Source of the DNA: Paenibacillus terrae
GTDB taxonomy: Bacteria > Bacillota > Bacilli > Paenibacillales > Paenibacillaceae
NCBI RefSeq assembly: GCF_005217525.1
Contig: NZ_PNXQ01000016.1
Span: 539,766-577,896 of the forward strand
DNA length: 38,131 nt
Direction of reading: 5' to 3'
Shown here: one piece after another, positions 1-7,440 of the stretch
How positions within the stretch are numbered: the first letter of the stretch is position 1
Layout: every line of letters starts with the position of its first letter
Translations under genes and position numbers: made by a program
Notes under the pieces: model-generated
What the model saw: only the letters and a program-made list of their open reading frames with translations
What the model was told of the DNA's origin: nothing
Databases searched by the model: none

Positions 1-95
1 GTTACTTTGTCGCCGGGCTTGATGTGCATCTTGATGATTTCGCCTTCGTGAAGACCTTCACCCAGCTCCGGGAATTTATATTCAAATTTAGCCAC
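1..95 (-). CDS. pdhC: Pyruvate dehydrogenase E2 (dihydrolipoamide acetyltransferase), 5' part only
   Basis: Only the first 31 codons lie in the window; the gene runs off the left edge. The visible protein begins MAKFEYKFPELGEG and continues with HEGEII and KPGDKV, which is the start of a biotinyl/lipoyl domain. E2 carries acetyl groups on a lipoyl-lysine between E1 (pdhA/pdhB) and coenzyme A. The start is a GTG at 93-95, preceded by GGGAGG eight bases upstream. It follows pdhB by 34 bp on the same strand, as expected for the pdhABCD operon. The identity rests on the lipoyl-domain start plus the neighbours. A 2-oxoglutarate or branched-chain E2 would begin similarly, but the context favours pyruvate dehydrogenase. 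Confidence 0.9.
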   Translation of the reverse strand, partial: MAKFEYKFPELGEGLHEGEIIKMHIKPGDKV

Positions 96-129
96 GTTTA
101 AAACCTCCCAAATTTACGGTGTGCTTTAA

Positions 130-1110
130 TTAAAATTCCAGTACTTTATTAACCGCATCAATGATACGTGTTGGCGTTGGAAGCCAAGTATCTTCAATTT
201 GAGCAAAAGGATAAACGGTATCTGGACCTGCCACACGCAGAACTGGTGCTTCCAGATGCAGAATTGCTTTTTCGTTAATTTGTGCAATCACTTCGGCAGC
301 TACGCCAGAGCTCTTTTGCGCTTCTTGAACAACGATGGCACGATTTGTTTTTTGAATGGAAGCCACGATTGTATCGATGTCAATTGGGCTAACGGTACGC
401 AGATCAATAATTTCGACTTTAATACCTTTTGTTTTTTCCAGTTCATCAGCAGCTTTGACAGAGGTGTGTACCATCAAACCATAAGTGATGATTGTAACAT
501 CGGAACCTTCACGAACTACGTTCGCTTTACCCAGCTCAACGGTGTAATCATCCTCAGGAACTTCAGCACGGAATGCATGGTACAAGTTCAAATGCTCCAT
601 GAAAAATACTGGATCGTTATCGCGAATAGCCGCAATCATCAGACCTTTTGCATCGTAAGGATTGGAAGGGACAACAACCTTGATACCTGGTGTTTGAGCC
701 AGAAGTCCTTCCAGGGAATCTGTATGCAGCTCAGCAGCTTTAACCCCGCCACCAAAAGGCGTACGGAATACGATTGGAGAATTGTAACGTCCACCGGAAC
801 GGTAGCGCATACGGGATGCTTGAATCGCCATTTGGTCGAGTGCTTCAAAGATAAAGCCTACGAACTGGATTTCAGCTACAGGACGGAATCCTTGAACACC
901 CAGACCCACAGCAAGACCCCCGATTGCGGATTCCGCCAACGGAGTATCAAACACACGTTCTTCGCCAAACTCTTTTTGCAGACCTTCTGTTGCGCGGAAT
1001 ACACCGCCTACATGACCTACGTCTTCACCGAAAAGCAAGACGTTAGGGTCGCGTTTCAACTCTACGCGCAGTGCGTCACGAATCGCTTCTTTCATGTTCA
1101 TTTGTGCCAT
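130..1110 (-). CDS. pdhB: Pyruvate dehydrogenase E1 component, beta subunit
   Basis: This 326-aa protein is the beta subunit of the heterotetrameric E1 enzyme, which decarboxylates pyruvate with thiamine diphosphate and transfers the acetyl group to lipoyl-E2 in the cytoplasm. Recognisable family segments are FGEDVG near the N terminus, FDTPLAE, PVAEIQF and, in the C-terminal transketolase domain, EIIDLRT and VVVQEA. The length matches Bacillus PdhB (about 325 aa). I place the start at the ATG of MAQMNMKEA (1108-1110), with AAGGAGG 11 nt upstream. ATGs at 1119 and 1134 are in frame, but the first is too close to the ribosome site and the second has none. It is transcribed after pdhA across a 110-bp gap that contains a hairpin. 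Confidence 0.97.
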   Translation of the reverse strand: MAQMNMKEAIRDALRVELKRDPNVLLFGEDVGHVGGVFRATEGLQKEFGEERVFDTPLAESAIGGLAVGLGVQGFRPVAEIQFVGFIFEALDQMAIQASRMRYRSGGRYNSPIVFRTPFGGGVKAAELHTDSLEGLLAQTPGIKVVVPSNPYDAKGLMIAAIRDNDPVFFMEHLNLYHAFRAEVPEDDYTVELGKANVVREGSDVTIITYGLMVHTSVKAADELEKTKGIKVEIIDLRTVSPIDIDTIVASIQKTNRAIVVQEAQKSSGVAAEVIAQINEKAILHLEAPVLRVAGPDTVYPFAQIEDTWLPTPTRIIDAVNKVLEF

Positions 1111-1164
1111 TTGCTTCATTTCCTCCTTAAACATTGACAGATCAGTTTCAGTTCAGGTCCAATT

Positions 1165-1198
1165 GAAAAACAGACCGGATCGGGTTGCCGCCCGGTCT
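1165..1198 (-). terminator. Terminator-like hairpin between pdhA and pdhB
   Basis: Read on the minus strand, AGACCGG (1198-1192) pairs perfectly with CCGGTCT (1178-1172) around a 13-nt loop and is followed by G plus five T (1171-1166). This is the layout of an intrinsic terminator, but it lies inside the pdh operon. Partial termination or RNA processing here would make pdhA transcripts more abundant than pdhB-pdhC transcripts. The structure is seen in the sequence; the function is inferred. Confidence 0.6.
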
Positions 1199-1220
1199 CT
1201 CTGATTTATTTCAAGCTCAA

Positions 1221-2288
1221 TTATTTAAAATCAGCCTTTTGTTCTTCCAGATGCTTAGGCGTAGATTCGAACATGCTGTCGATCAAGCCGGAAATGGTCA
1301 TTTTTTCTGTTTTCTCGGCTTTTTTGATCTCTTCGTTCACTTTCGCCTTAGCTTCTTCTTTTACGCGTGCTGTATCTTCTTCAGTCCAAAGACCTTTTTT
1401 CTCAAGATATTTCGCAAAACGGGCAATAGGATCTTTGGCATTCCATTCGCCTTCTTCTTCTTTCGAACGATACTTACTTGCATCGTCAGACAGGGAATGC
1501 GGGCGGAAACGGTATGTTACCGCTTCAATCAATGTAGCACCTTCGCCGTTACGTCCGCGTTCAGCAGCTTCTTGCACAGCCTTGATAACTGCGAGTACGT
1601 CCATTCCATCGATTTTAACGCCTTTGATACCAGCAGCAACCGCTTTGTGAGCGATCGAAAGAGCAGCCGTTTGCTTCGCAAAGGGAGTTGTGATTGCGTA
1701 ACCATTGTTTTGTACAAAGAAAATAACTGGCAGCTTGTATACACCAGCATAGTTCAGGCCTTCGTAGAAGTCACCCTCAGAAGATCCGCCGTCACCTGTA
1801 TATGTAATGGCGACTTGTTTTTGTTTTTTCAGTTTGTATCCCATTGCAATACCCATAGCGTGCAAAATTTGCGCGCCGATGATAATTTGTGGCATCAATA
1901 CATTAACACCGTCCGGCACTTGGCCGCCGTGTTGATGACCACGGGAATACAGAAATGCTTGATATAATGGCAGGCCATGCCAAACGATTTGCGGAATATC
2001 GCGGTAGCCTGGGGCAATAAAGTCTTCTTTTTGGAGTGCATATTCACTACCAATCATTGTTGCTTCCTGTCCAGATACCGGAGCGTAGAAGCCGAGACGT
2101 CCTTGACGACCCAAGTTAACGGCACGATCATCCCAAGTACGTGTAAATACCATGCGATACATAATTTCTTTCAACTGATCATCTGTAAGTTCAGGCAATT
2201 TATCTTTATTGATAATTTCACCATCCGGAGAAAGCACGGACAGAGCCTCAACTTCCTCTGTGTACACTTCATAAGGAACCTTGCTCAT
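1221..2288 (-). CDS. pdhA: Pyruvate dehydrogenase E1 component, alpha subunit
   Basis: This 355-aa protein is the alpha subunit of E1 and binds thiamine diphosphate. The ThDP/Mg motif GDG...NN is visible as TGDGGSSEGDFYE followed by FFVQNNGYAI near the middle of the protein. The phosphorylation-loop region YRFRPHSLSDD is present towards the C terminus. The length is typical for Gram-positive PdhA. The start is the ATG of MSKVPYEV (2286-2288) with GAGGTG six bases upstream; an in-frame GTG three codons earlier overlaps the ribosome site. It is the first gene of pdhA-pdhB-pdhC, downstream of a clear sigma-A promoter. Confidence 0.97.
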   Translation of the reverse strand: MSKVPYEVYTEEVEALSVLSPDGEIINKDKLPELTDDQLKEIMYRMVFTRTWDDRAVNLGRQGRLGFYAPVSGQEATMIGSEYALQKEDFIAPGYRDIPQIVWHGLPLYQAFLYSRGHQHGGQVPDGVNVLMPQIIIGAQILHAMGIAMGYKLKKQKQVAITYTGDGGSSEGDFYEGLNYAGVYKLPVIFFVQNNGYAITTPFAKQTAALSIAHKAVAAGIKGVKIDGMDVLAVIKAVQEAAERGRNGEGATLIEAVTYRFRPHSLSDDASKYRSKEEEGEWNAKDPIARFAKYLEKKGLWTEEDTARVKEEAKAKVNEEIKKAEKTEKMTISGLIDSMFESTPKHLEEQKADFK

Positions 2289-2341
2289 TTTCTTCACCTC
2301 AACAAAAAAATTTGAATATCAAGTTCCGCTGTTATAGGATT

Positions 2342-2371
2342 ATTATACACCTGTTATATTGCTTGCGTCAA
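2342..2371 (-). promoter_or_regulatory. Sigma-A promoter of the pdh operon
   Basis: On the minus strand, TTGACG (2371-2366) and TATAAT (2347-2342) are separated by 18 nt, about 54 nt upstream of the pdhA start. One CTGTTATA-type repeat (2351-2358) lies in the spacer. Confidence 0.75.
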
Positions 2372-2542
2372 AGATTTAGTTATTTTTTTTGAGTTCGCCA
2401 CATTTTGTGTGTGTAACAGGGTTTATTTTTTACTATAACAGCTTAGTACATGATTGAAATTTTAAACATCTATTGCAATCAGGGTAATCTTAACTTATTG
2501 TGATCTCGAATGCAAAATCATCCCCCCGAAAGGTGACGAAAA

Positions 2543-3277
2543 ATGACGGATTCCCGGTATTTGAAACGAACCATCCTAAAAGACGAAATAAACAGCCGCT
2601 TTCTTGGCGAAACCAGAACACTCCGTATTTATTTACCGCCCGGCTATAATGAAATTTTGAGCTACCCGGTCGTGTACTGTCAGGACGGAGAGGAATTTTT
2701 CAATTTTGGCCGTATAGCAACACAGGCAAACCGTCTCATTCTGGACGAAGGCGTTGAGCCTTTCATCATCGTCGGCGTGGAAGTCAACACGAAAATCAGA
2801 ACTCAGGAGTATGCTCCCTTTGGCAATCGTTTTGAGGCGTACACCGCCTGTTTTGCAGAAGAGATTATTCCCTATGTGGAACAGAAGTATCCTATAAGAA
2901 GAGATTCATCATCCCGGATTCTGGCTGGAGATTCACTAGGAGGCAGTGTGTCTCTGCATTTGGCCTTGCTATATCCTCAACTGTTCAATCGTATTATCAG
3001 CCTGTCCGGTGCTTACTATGAAGCTTCACAAGAAATTATCGCTCGTGAGCGTGATCTGTCCCAACTGCGGGTGTGGATGACGGTTGGTCTTCAAGAAGAT
3101 GCGTTTGAGAGCGACACCGGTATTTACAATTTTGTAGAGCTTAACCGCCAATGCGCAGATTTGCTACGCGAACGGAACGCCGATGTTTCCTATCGAGAAA
3201 AGGATGGCAAGCATTTATGGGGCTTTTGGCAAAATGAGCTACCTGACGCGCTAATGTATTTTTTAGATCGCTCCTGA
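2543..3277 (+). CDS. Alpha/beta-hydrolase esterase (Fes/esterase D-like family)
   Basis: This 244-aa cytoplasmic protein has the alpha/beta-hydrolase esterase layout seen in the Fes/YbbA and PF00756 families. It has an early RTLRIYLPPGY strand, then PVVYCQDGEE (oxyanion region), the nucleophile elbow GDSLGG with Ser131, and a late DGKHLWGFW segment that supplies the probable catalytic His. There is no signal peptide or lipobox. The substrate cannot be read from the sequence; family members include enterobactin, feruloyl and acetyl-xylan esterases. AAAGGTG precedes the ATG. It is a single gene divergent from pdhA, followed by its own hairpin terminator, so it looks monocistronic. Confidence 0.85.
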   Translation: MTDSRYLKRTILKDEINSRFLGETRTLRIYLPPGYNEILSYPVVYCQDGEEFFNFGRIATQANRLILDEGVEPFIIVGVEVNTKIRTQEYAPFGNRFEAYTACFAEEIIPYVEQKYPIRRDSSSRILAGDSLGGSVSLHLALLYPQLFNRIISLSGAYYEASQEIIARERDLSQLRVWMTVGLQEDAFESDTGIYNFVELNRQCADLLRERNADVSYREKDGKHLWGFWQNELPDALMYFLDRS

Positions 3278-3316
3278 GTGAAGCTTTTCCAAAACTACAG
3301 AGATTAGCGGGGATTT

Positions 3317-3362
3317 GAGCATTTGTTGACCAGATTAGGTCGTCATGCTCTTTCCTCTTTTC
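3317..3362 (+). terminator. Probable terminator of the esterase gene
   Basis: GAGCAT (3317-3322) pairs with ATGCTC (3345-3350), with an inner GACC/GGTC pair (3328-3331/3338-3341). A T-rich run tttcctctttt follows. The T-tract is imperfect. Confidence 0.5.
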
Positions 3363-3396
3363 CCTCCTCATGTTGGATGCGCTTTCAAAAATTGCA

Positions 3397-3420
3397 ACGA
3401 AAAACGGCATTTTTTGCCGT
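3397..3420 (-). terminator. Terminator of the tyrosine phosphatase gene
   Basis: On the minus strand, ACGGCA (3420-3415) pairs with TGCCGT (3409-3404) around an A-rich loop, followed directly by TTTTCG. It lies 16 bp after the phosphatase stop codon. Confidence 0.65.
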
Positions 3421-3435
3421 CTTCTGTCGTTCACA

Positions 3436-3900
3436 TTATAGCTTTTCTTCTATGATTTTGTCCAGTAAGGCATTGCAACCCGCGTTCATTAATCGGTATG
3501 TTTCTTCAAAATTTCCAGTAAAATACGGGTCCGGCACCTCTCTCAGCTTTTCTTGTGGCAGCAGGTCCATGAATTTTAAAATGTCAGCCTCTGCTCCGCC
3601 CGCGAGTTTGCGCATGTTTCGCTCATTGGAATCATCCATACACACGATATAATCAAACGCTTCAAAATCACGGCTTTTCATCTGTCGCGCCTGTATACCT
3701 TGTTCACTAATTCCGTGCAGCTTAAGCTGCTTTAGCGTTCCCTCATGCGGGGGATTTCCTATATGCCAGTCTCCTGTTCCTGCCGAGTCTACCCTGATTT
3801 TCGCACCTAGTCCTCGTTCCTGCGCTTTATGTCTCAGTACCGCCTCCCCCATTGGGGAACGGCAAATATTACCCAAACACACAAACAAAACGTTAATCAT
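3436..3900 (-). CDS. Low-molecular-weight protein tyrosine phosphatase
   Basis: This 154-aa protein has the signature P-loop CX5R at its extreme N terminus: VCLGNICRSP with nucleophile Cys8 and Arg14. It also has the general-acid segment VPDPYF in the C-terminal third. Length and motif placement match LMW-PTP enzymes such as YfkJ and YwlE, which dephosphorylate protein phosphotyrosine or phosphoarginine in the cytoplasm. Whether it prefers pTyr or pArg cannot be told from these motifs. GGAAGGAGAGG precedes the ATG. The gene is divergent from thiN, and the two promoters overlap. Confidence 0.93.
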   Translation of the reverse strand: MINVLFVCLGNICRSPMGEAVLRHKAQERGLGAKIRVDSAGTGDWHIGNPPHEGTLKQLKLHGISEQGIQARQMKSRDFEAFDYIVCMDDSNERNMRKLAGGAEADILKFMDLLPQEKLREVPDPYFTGNFEETYRLMNAGCNALLDKIIEEKL

Positions 3901-3947
3901 TTCGCCTCTCCTTCCTATTGCACGTTACAACTTCTTTTTCCTGTTCC

Positions 3948-3977
3948 ATTGTAGCTATGCCCTCCAAAATTGTGCAA
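3948..3977 (-). promoter_or_regulatory. Promoter of the tyrosine phosphatase gene
   Basis: On the minus strand, TTGCAC (3977-3972) and TACAAT (3953-3948) are separated by 18 nt, 48 nt upstream of the ATG. The -35 hexamer overlaps the -35 of the opposing thiN promoter. Confidence 0.55.
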
Positions 3978-3999
3978 GCCATATTTAACGCGTTATACT
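3970..3999 (+). promoter_or_regulatory. Promoter of thiN
   Basis: TTGTGC (3970-3975) and TATACT (3994-3999) are separated by 18 nt, about 52 nt upstream of the thiN ATG. Confidence 0.55.
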
Positions 4000-4051
4000 T
4001 AAACTCTGGTAGTACATCTAGACCGCATGACAGACAGAAAGGATGTTCGAT

Positions 4052-4693
4052 ATGATTAAGAAGCGCGCCATTGTATTTTCCGGCGGTCATCTTAGCGAAA
4101 AAGATCTACAACAAATACAACCCGAAGATTTCATTATAGGTGCAGATAAGGGTGCACTTTTCCTGATTGAGCATGGCATTACACCTGATGTATCTGTAGG
4201 AGACTTTGATTCGGTAACCTCTGAGGAAAAGTCGCGGGTTGAAACTGCAAGTAGACGCATGCTTTCGTGTGATCCGGTGCTCAAGGACCTGACAGATACA
4301 GAGCTCGCTCTGGAAATTGCCATGAATGAGCAGGCAGAGCATGTGCTTATGCTTGGCGTTACGGGTACCAGGATGGATCATACGCTCGCTAACATTCAAG
4401 TATTGGTACGTGCGATGCAGCATCATATAGGCTGTGCCATTATGGACGCCCATAACTATATTGAACTCACTGGATCGACGCTGGAGATTGAGCCCATGGG
4501 CTATACATATACGTCGCTCATTCCTATGACTGCCGAAGTAACCGGTATAGAGCTGGATGGATTTATGTATCCATTGCACAATGCCACACTTAAAATGGGA
4601 CAATCACGCGGAGTCAGCAACCAACTCGTAGCTCCAAAAGGGACGATTTCCATTGAAAGCGGGCTTCTGCTTGTGGTTCAAAGCAAAGATTGA
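4052..4693 (+). CDS. thiN: Thiamine pyrophosphokinase
   Basis: This 213-aa cytoplasmic enzyme transfers pyrophosphate from ATP to thiamine to make TPP. N-terminal catalytic-domain landmarks are IIGADKGA, ITPDVSVGDFDS and, further on, GVTGTRMDHTLANI. The C-terminal half is the beta-rich thiamine-binding domain with LHNATL and SRGVSN. The ATG at 4052 has AAAGGA eight bases upstream; an in-frame ATG at 4043 overlaps that site. No TPP riboswitch was seen upstream, so it is probably not controlled like the tenI-thiF operon. Pyruvate dehydrogenase, encoded next door, is a TPP-dependent enzyme. Confidence 0.95.
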   Translation: MIKKRAIVFSGGHLSEKDLQQIQPEDFIIGADKGALFLIEHGITPDVSVGDFDSVTSEEKSRVETASRRMLSCDPVLKDLTDTELALEIAMNEQAEHVLMLGVTGTRMDHTLANIQVLVRAMQHHIGCAIMDAHNYIELTGSTLEIEPMGYTYTSLIPMTAEVTGIELDGFMYPLHNATLKMGQSRGVSNQLVAPKGTISIESGLLLVVQSKD

Positions 4694-4710
4694 TTGTGAC
4701 ATTTTTGTAA

Positions 4711-4760
4711 CCTTTTCAAAAGGATTTTTTCTTTTAAAACCCTTGATTATCAAGGGTTTT
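4711..4760 (+). terminator. Terminator region after thiN (two adjacent hairpins)
   Basis: CCTTTT-C-AAAAGG (4711-4723) is followed by a T-rich run. A perfect 11-bp stem follows, AAAACCCTTGA/TCAAGGGTTTT (4736-4746/4750-4760) with loop TTA. The remaining stretch to 4890 is very AT-rich and holds no gene I can support. Confidence 0.6.
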
Positions 4761-4894
4761 ATCATTTTCTCCGATTTTAAAATTCGATATTTTTTACAAA
4801 TTGTAATTTTTAATCGTTTTTTAATAATTGGCGTGTAAGCCTTGTCCCTCAAGCATTTGAGCGTACTTTTCCAACTATTAGGCGGTTTTAAAGC

Positions 4895-4903
4895 TGTTAT
4901 ACT
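4895..4903 (+). promoter_or_regulatory. Possible extended -10 promoter of the NlpC/P60 gene
   Basis: TGTTATACT is an extended -10 (TG-N-TATACT) 69 nt before the start codon. No good -35 is visible at 17 nt spacing. Confidence 0.35.
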
Positions 4904-4971
4904 CAACGCTGTAAGTTAGTTAGCAACTCAGCAAAATATTGCACAAATCAATTTCTGGAGGTACTTACAAC

Positions 4972-5472
4972 ATGAACATGCATAAAATCATAAAAAAGGC
5001 AATTATCACAGGAATGGCAGCCACTATCGGCTTTGGAACGTTTGCATTAGAGGGAACAAATACAGCTCAAGCTGCCACAGCTACTACTTCTGTAGGTCAA
5101 AAAATAATTAACTACGGTGAAAACTATATGGGAACTCCCTACAAATTCGGAGCTTCCACAAGCACTACACGCAATTTTGATTGCTCTTCCTTTACGAAAC
5201 ATATATTTCAGAAATACGGCATCGACTTGCCACGTACCTCTGTTGCACAATCGAATGTTGGACATGCCGTATCCAAGTCCAATCTGAAAAAGGGTGACCT
5301 TGTCTTCTTTTCGAGCGGTAGTCGCGCCACGGGTCGCAATATTACACATGTAGCGGTCTATGCAGGTGGAGGGAAAATTTTACACACATACGGTAGTCCG
5401 GGCGTTACAATCTCCGATTTGAATTCCGGCAACTGGAAAAGAACATACATCAAAGCACGCCGCGTGCTGTAG
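4972..5472 (+). CDS. Secreted NlpC/P60 cell-wall endopeptidase
   Basis: This 166-aa precursor has a Sec signal peptide (MNMHKIIKK, then a hydrophobic core, with a likely cut after the AQA near residue 34). The rest is one NlpC/P60 domain. The catalytic Cys71 is in NFDCSSF. The His region is THVAVYAGGGKILHTYG, and the segments GTPYKFG and LKKGDLVFF are typical. These enzymes cleave D-gamma-glutamyl-diaminopimelate bonds in peptidoglycan peptides. There is no SH3 or LysM anchor, so it is probably released or loosely wall-associated. The start is the ATG at 4972 with CTGGAGG 10 nt upstream; a second ATG at 4978 is possible. Confidence 0.94.
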   Translation: MNMHKIIKKAIITGMAATIGFGTFALEGTNTAQAATATTSVGQKIINYGENYMGTPYKFGASTSTTRNFDCSSFTKHIFQKYGIDLPRTSVAQSNVGHAVSKSNLKKGDLVFFSSGSRATGRNITHVAVYAGGGKILHTYGSPGVTISDLNSGNWKRTYIKARRVL

Positions 5473-5495
5473 CATTCATTTGATTTAACGTATTT

Positions 5496-5525
5496 AAGCC
5501 GGGACACAGGGTCTCGGCTTTTTTA
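5496..5525 (+). terminator. Terminator of the NlpC/P60 gene
   Basis: AAGCCGGGAC (5496-5505) pairs with GTCTCGGCTT (5511-5520) with one G-U pair and a 5-nt loop, followed by TTTTA. Confidence 0.85.
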
Positions 5526-5542
5526 TATTTTCCAATACTACA

Positions 5543-6238
5543 CTACTCTGCTTCCGGGGGTGTCCTGAGTGAATAGCCTATACCTCGTTGCGTGCGAATC
5601 ATTTTGAAGCTTTGCCCTTTGTCTACCTTGACTCTCAAATGCCTGATATACACGTCCACTACGTTCGTATCTACAATATAATCATGCTTCCAAACATCCT
5701 TCAAAATTTGCTGCCTGCTGCAGACCTGATTAAGATGTATAGCCAGATGAAGCAAAAGATCAAATTCCTTCGGAGTTAATTCCAGCTTCTGTCCGCCTCT
5801 GCTAACCAGTCTTCTTCCACTATCAATATGTAAATCACCCGCCTGTATCGGCTTTTTCACATCACGTGCAGTACCAAAAATCCGCAATAAATTAGCCACT
5901 CTAGCTTGAAACACCCTAAGGGAAAAGGGTTGAACAATCACATCGTGTGCTCCCTGCTCAAAACAGGAAACAATATGGTTCTCATCGTCGGATGAGGTCA
6001 TTACGAATATCGGAACAGTGGGATCATTTTGCTGCATGGTACGGATCAAGCCTTGTCCATCAGGCTGCTCTTTATCCATATTCAGAAGCAGCAAATTCAC
6101 AGGATTCTCCTCTAAATAAGACTTTCCTCCCGCTATATTGCGGGCGTTAACCACCTGATAGCCTTGCTGCTCCAACTGACGTGTATACGTAGTAGCAGAT
6201 TCTTCATTCTCATCCAAGAGTAAAATTAACGGGTTCAT
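5543..6238 (-). CDS. OmpR/PhoB-family response regulator, orphan, with altered receiver lysine
   Basis: This 231-aa protein has an N-terminal receiver domain (about 1-120) and a C-terminal winged-helix DNA-binding domain (about 135-229, with LTPKEFDLLLHL, VVDVYIRHLRVK and RGIGYSLR). Receiver landmarks are the acidic pair Asp9/Glu10, the likely phospho-acceptor Asp55 in NMDKEQPDG, and Thr81. The lysine that is almost invariant before the Pro-Phe pair is glutamine here (IVQPFS, Gln103). No histidine kinase gene is adjacent. The start is the ATG at 6236-6238 preceded by AGGTGGGTGAG; longer in-frame starts lack a ribosome site. Phosphorylation-independent or altered activation is plausible but inferred. 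Confidence 0.9.
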   Translation of the reverse strand: MNPLILLLDENEESATTYTRQLEQQGYQVVNARNIAGGKSYLEENPVNLLLLNMDKEQPDGQGLIRTMQQNDPTVPIFVMTSSDDENHIVSCFEQGAHDVIVQPFSLRVFQARVANLLRIFGTARDVKKPIQAGDLHIDSGRRLVSRGGQKLELTPKEFDLLLHLAIHLNQVCSRQQILKDVWKHDYIVDTNVVDVYIRHLRVKVDKGQSFKMIRTQRGIGYSLRTPPEAE

Positions 6239-6330
6239 TCTTCTCACCCACCTGTGTTTGGACATAGGACTGCGTAATAGATACAGACGTATTTGATACA
6301 AACGATTCAAACCTATTTATTATATTGTAA

Positions 6331-6376
6331 CAAAAAAGCAGTGAAATCATTCCACGAAGGAAGACTTCCTGCTTTT
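6331..6376 (-). terminator. Terminator of the thiamine thiazole operon
   Basis: On the minus strand, AAAGCAG (6375-6369) pairs with CTGCTTT (6341-6335) at the base of a long hairpin, followed by more T's and TTTG. It starts a few bases after the thiF stop. Confidence 0.6.
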
Positions 6377-6381
6377 ACGGT

Positions 6382-7440
6382 TTAGCCTAAATAGCGGTGA
6401 TAGATTTTCCTTGCTTCTGTGACGTCCTTCGTTCCATGTATTAATGCTCTCCCATCTGCAAAAATAACTAAACGGTGCGCTCCCTCACTGAAAGAAACCA
6501 GAAACGGATTTTGCTCCACTCTTCCCTCTCCCAAAGAAGCCAGTCTGTCTGCTGTCTCCATAAGATTCACCCGTATCGGCTCTGCTGGTCTAATTTGAAC
6601 GGTATCCCGGCCGCACAGTACATCTGTTTTCTGGCGATAGGCTCCCGACAAATACGGGTAGGTAGGATGAGTGCCACAAGAAGGACAATCCACTTTTTTG
6701 ACACTGTCTACTACTATAGCTACATACTCATTTTGCCACAGATCAAACGAAAGCAGCTTCCCCCTAAGATCGTCCGGGTATCCACCAAGTAGCTTGAAGG
6801 CTTCCGTGGTCTGGTTGGCCGTGACCATCTGCACCGCCTGCGGTATAATTCCCGCGGTATCACAGGTTTCTCCACCGAACGGTACAGCTCCAAGCAAACA
6901 ATGAAGACAAGGCGTTTTCCCTGGTAAAATGGTATAGGTTACACCATAGCTGCCAACACATCCCCCATAAATCCAAGGAATGCGATGCTTTTGTGCCATA
7001 TCGTTCATAAGTAGCCGGGTATCAAAGTTGTCGGTGGCATCCATAATGAGGTCCACTCCCTGAATCAGCTCCTCCAATTCCTCTACCCCAACATCCAGTA
7101 CATGTGCATGTATGATCGTTTCCGAATTGATTTCCTTTAGTCTTCGCTGAGCAGCTACTGCTTTGGGACACCTCTCTGCGGCGTCACTCTCCTGAAAAAG
7201 CTGCTGGCGCTGCAAGTTACTCCATTCCACATAATCCCGGTCTGCGATGGTTACAGTGCCTACGCCTCCGCGAACGAGCGTTTCAGCAATCCCGGTACCC
7301 AGCGCTCCAGCACCTATTATCAGTACGTGGGATGAAGCCAGACGACGTTGTCCTTCCGGCCCGAATGGGGCGAATCTTTCCTGTCTGGAATAACGATCAC
7401 TTGGTTGTACTTGCACACCAGTTTTTTCAGTCGCCTTCAT
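6382..7440 (-). CDS. thiF: ThiF/MoeB-family adenylyltransferase for ThiS
   Basis: This 352-aa E1-like enzyme adenylates the C-terminal glycine of ThiS so that sulfur can be loaded for thiazole synthesis. The Rossmann nucleotide motif is [12 protein letters not shown] (about 38-50), followed by [13 protein letters not shown]. Two zinc-binding pairs, CLHC and CPSC, are visible. An extra C-terminal segment of about 80 aa after the second CxxC makes it longer than minimal ThiF/MoeB (about 250 aa). The ATG overlaps the thiG stop (ATGA), so translation is probably coupled. It is the last gene of tenI-thiO-thiS-thiG-thiF; this order matches Bacillus subtilis, but thiD does not follow. MoeB is the alternative, but context excludes it. 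Confidence 0.94.
   Translation of the reverse strand: MKATEKTGVQVQPSDRYSRQERFAPFGPEGQRRLASSHVLIIGAGALGTGIAETLVRGGVGTVTIADRDYVEWSNLQRQQLFQESDAAERCPKAVAAQRRLKEINSETIIHAHVLDVGVEELEELIQGVDLIMDATDNFDTRLLMNDMAQKHRIPWIYGGCVGSYGVTYTILPGKTPCLHCLLGAVPFGGETCDTAGIIPQAVQMVTANQTTEAFKLLGGYPDDLRGKLLSFDLWQNEYVAIVVDSVKKVDCPSCGTHPTYPYLSGAYRQKTDVLCGRDTVQIRPAEPIRVNLMETADRLASLGEGRVEQNPFLVSFSEGAHRLVIFADGRALIHGTKDVTEARKIYHRYLG

Noticed and set aside
199..1137. 312-codon plus-strand frame opposite pdhB
   Set aside because: It is an antisense shadow of pdhB, Cys/Phe-rich with no ribosome site or domain.
1185..1967. 260-codon plus-strand frame opposite pdhA
   Set aside because: Antisense shadow; the real gene on the other strand has clear ThDP motifs.
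3893..4090. 65-codon minus-strand frame between the phosphatase and thiN
   Set aside because: It overlaps both promoters and both gene starts, and has no ribosome site.
4106..4603. 165-codon minus-strand frame opposite thiN
   Set aside because: Antisense shadow of a well-supported gene.
4838..4971. c-di-AMP (ydaO-type) riboswitch before the NlpC/P60 gene
   Set aside because: Such riboswitches often precede this family, but the leader is too short and the conserved blocks are absent.
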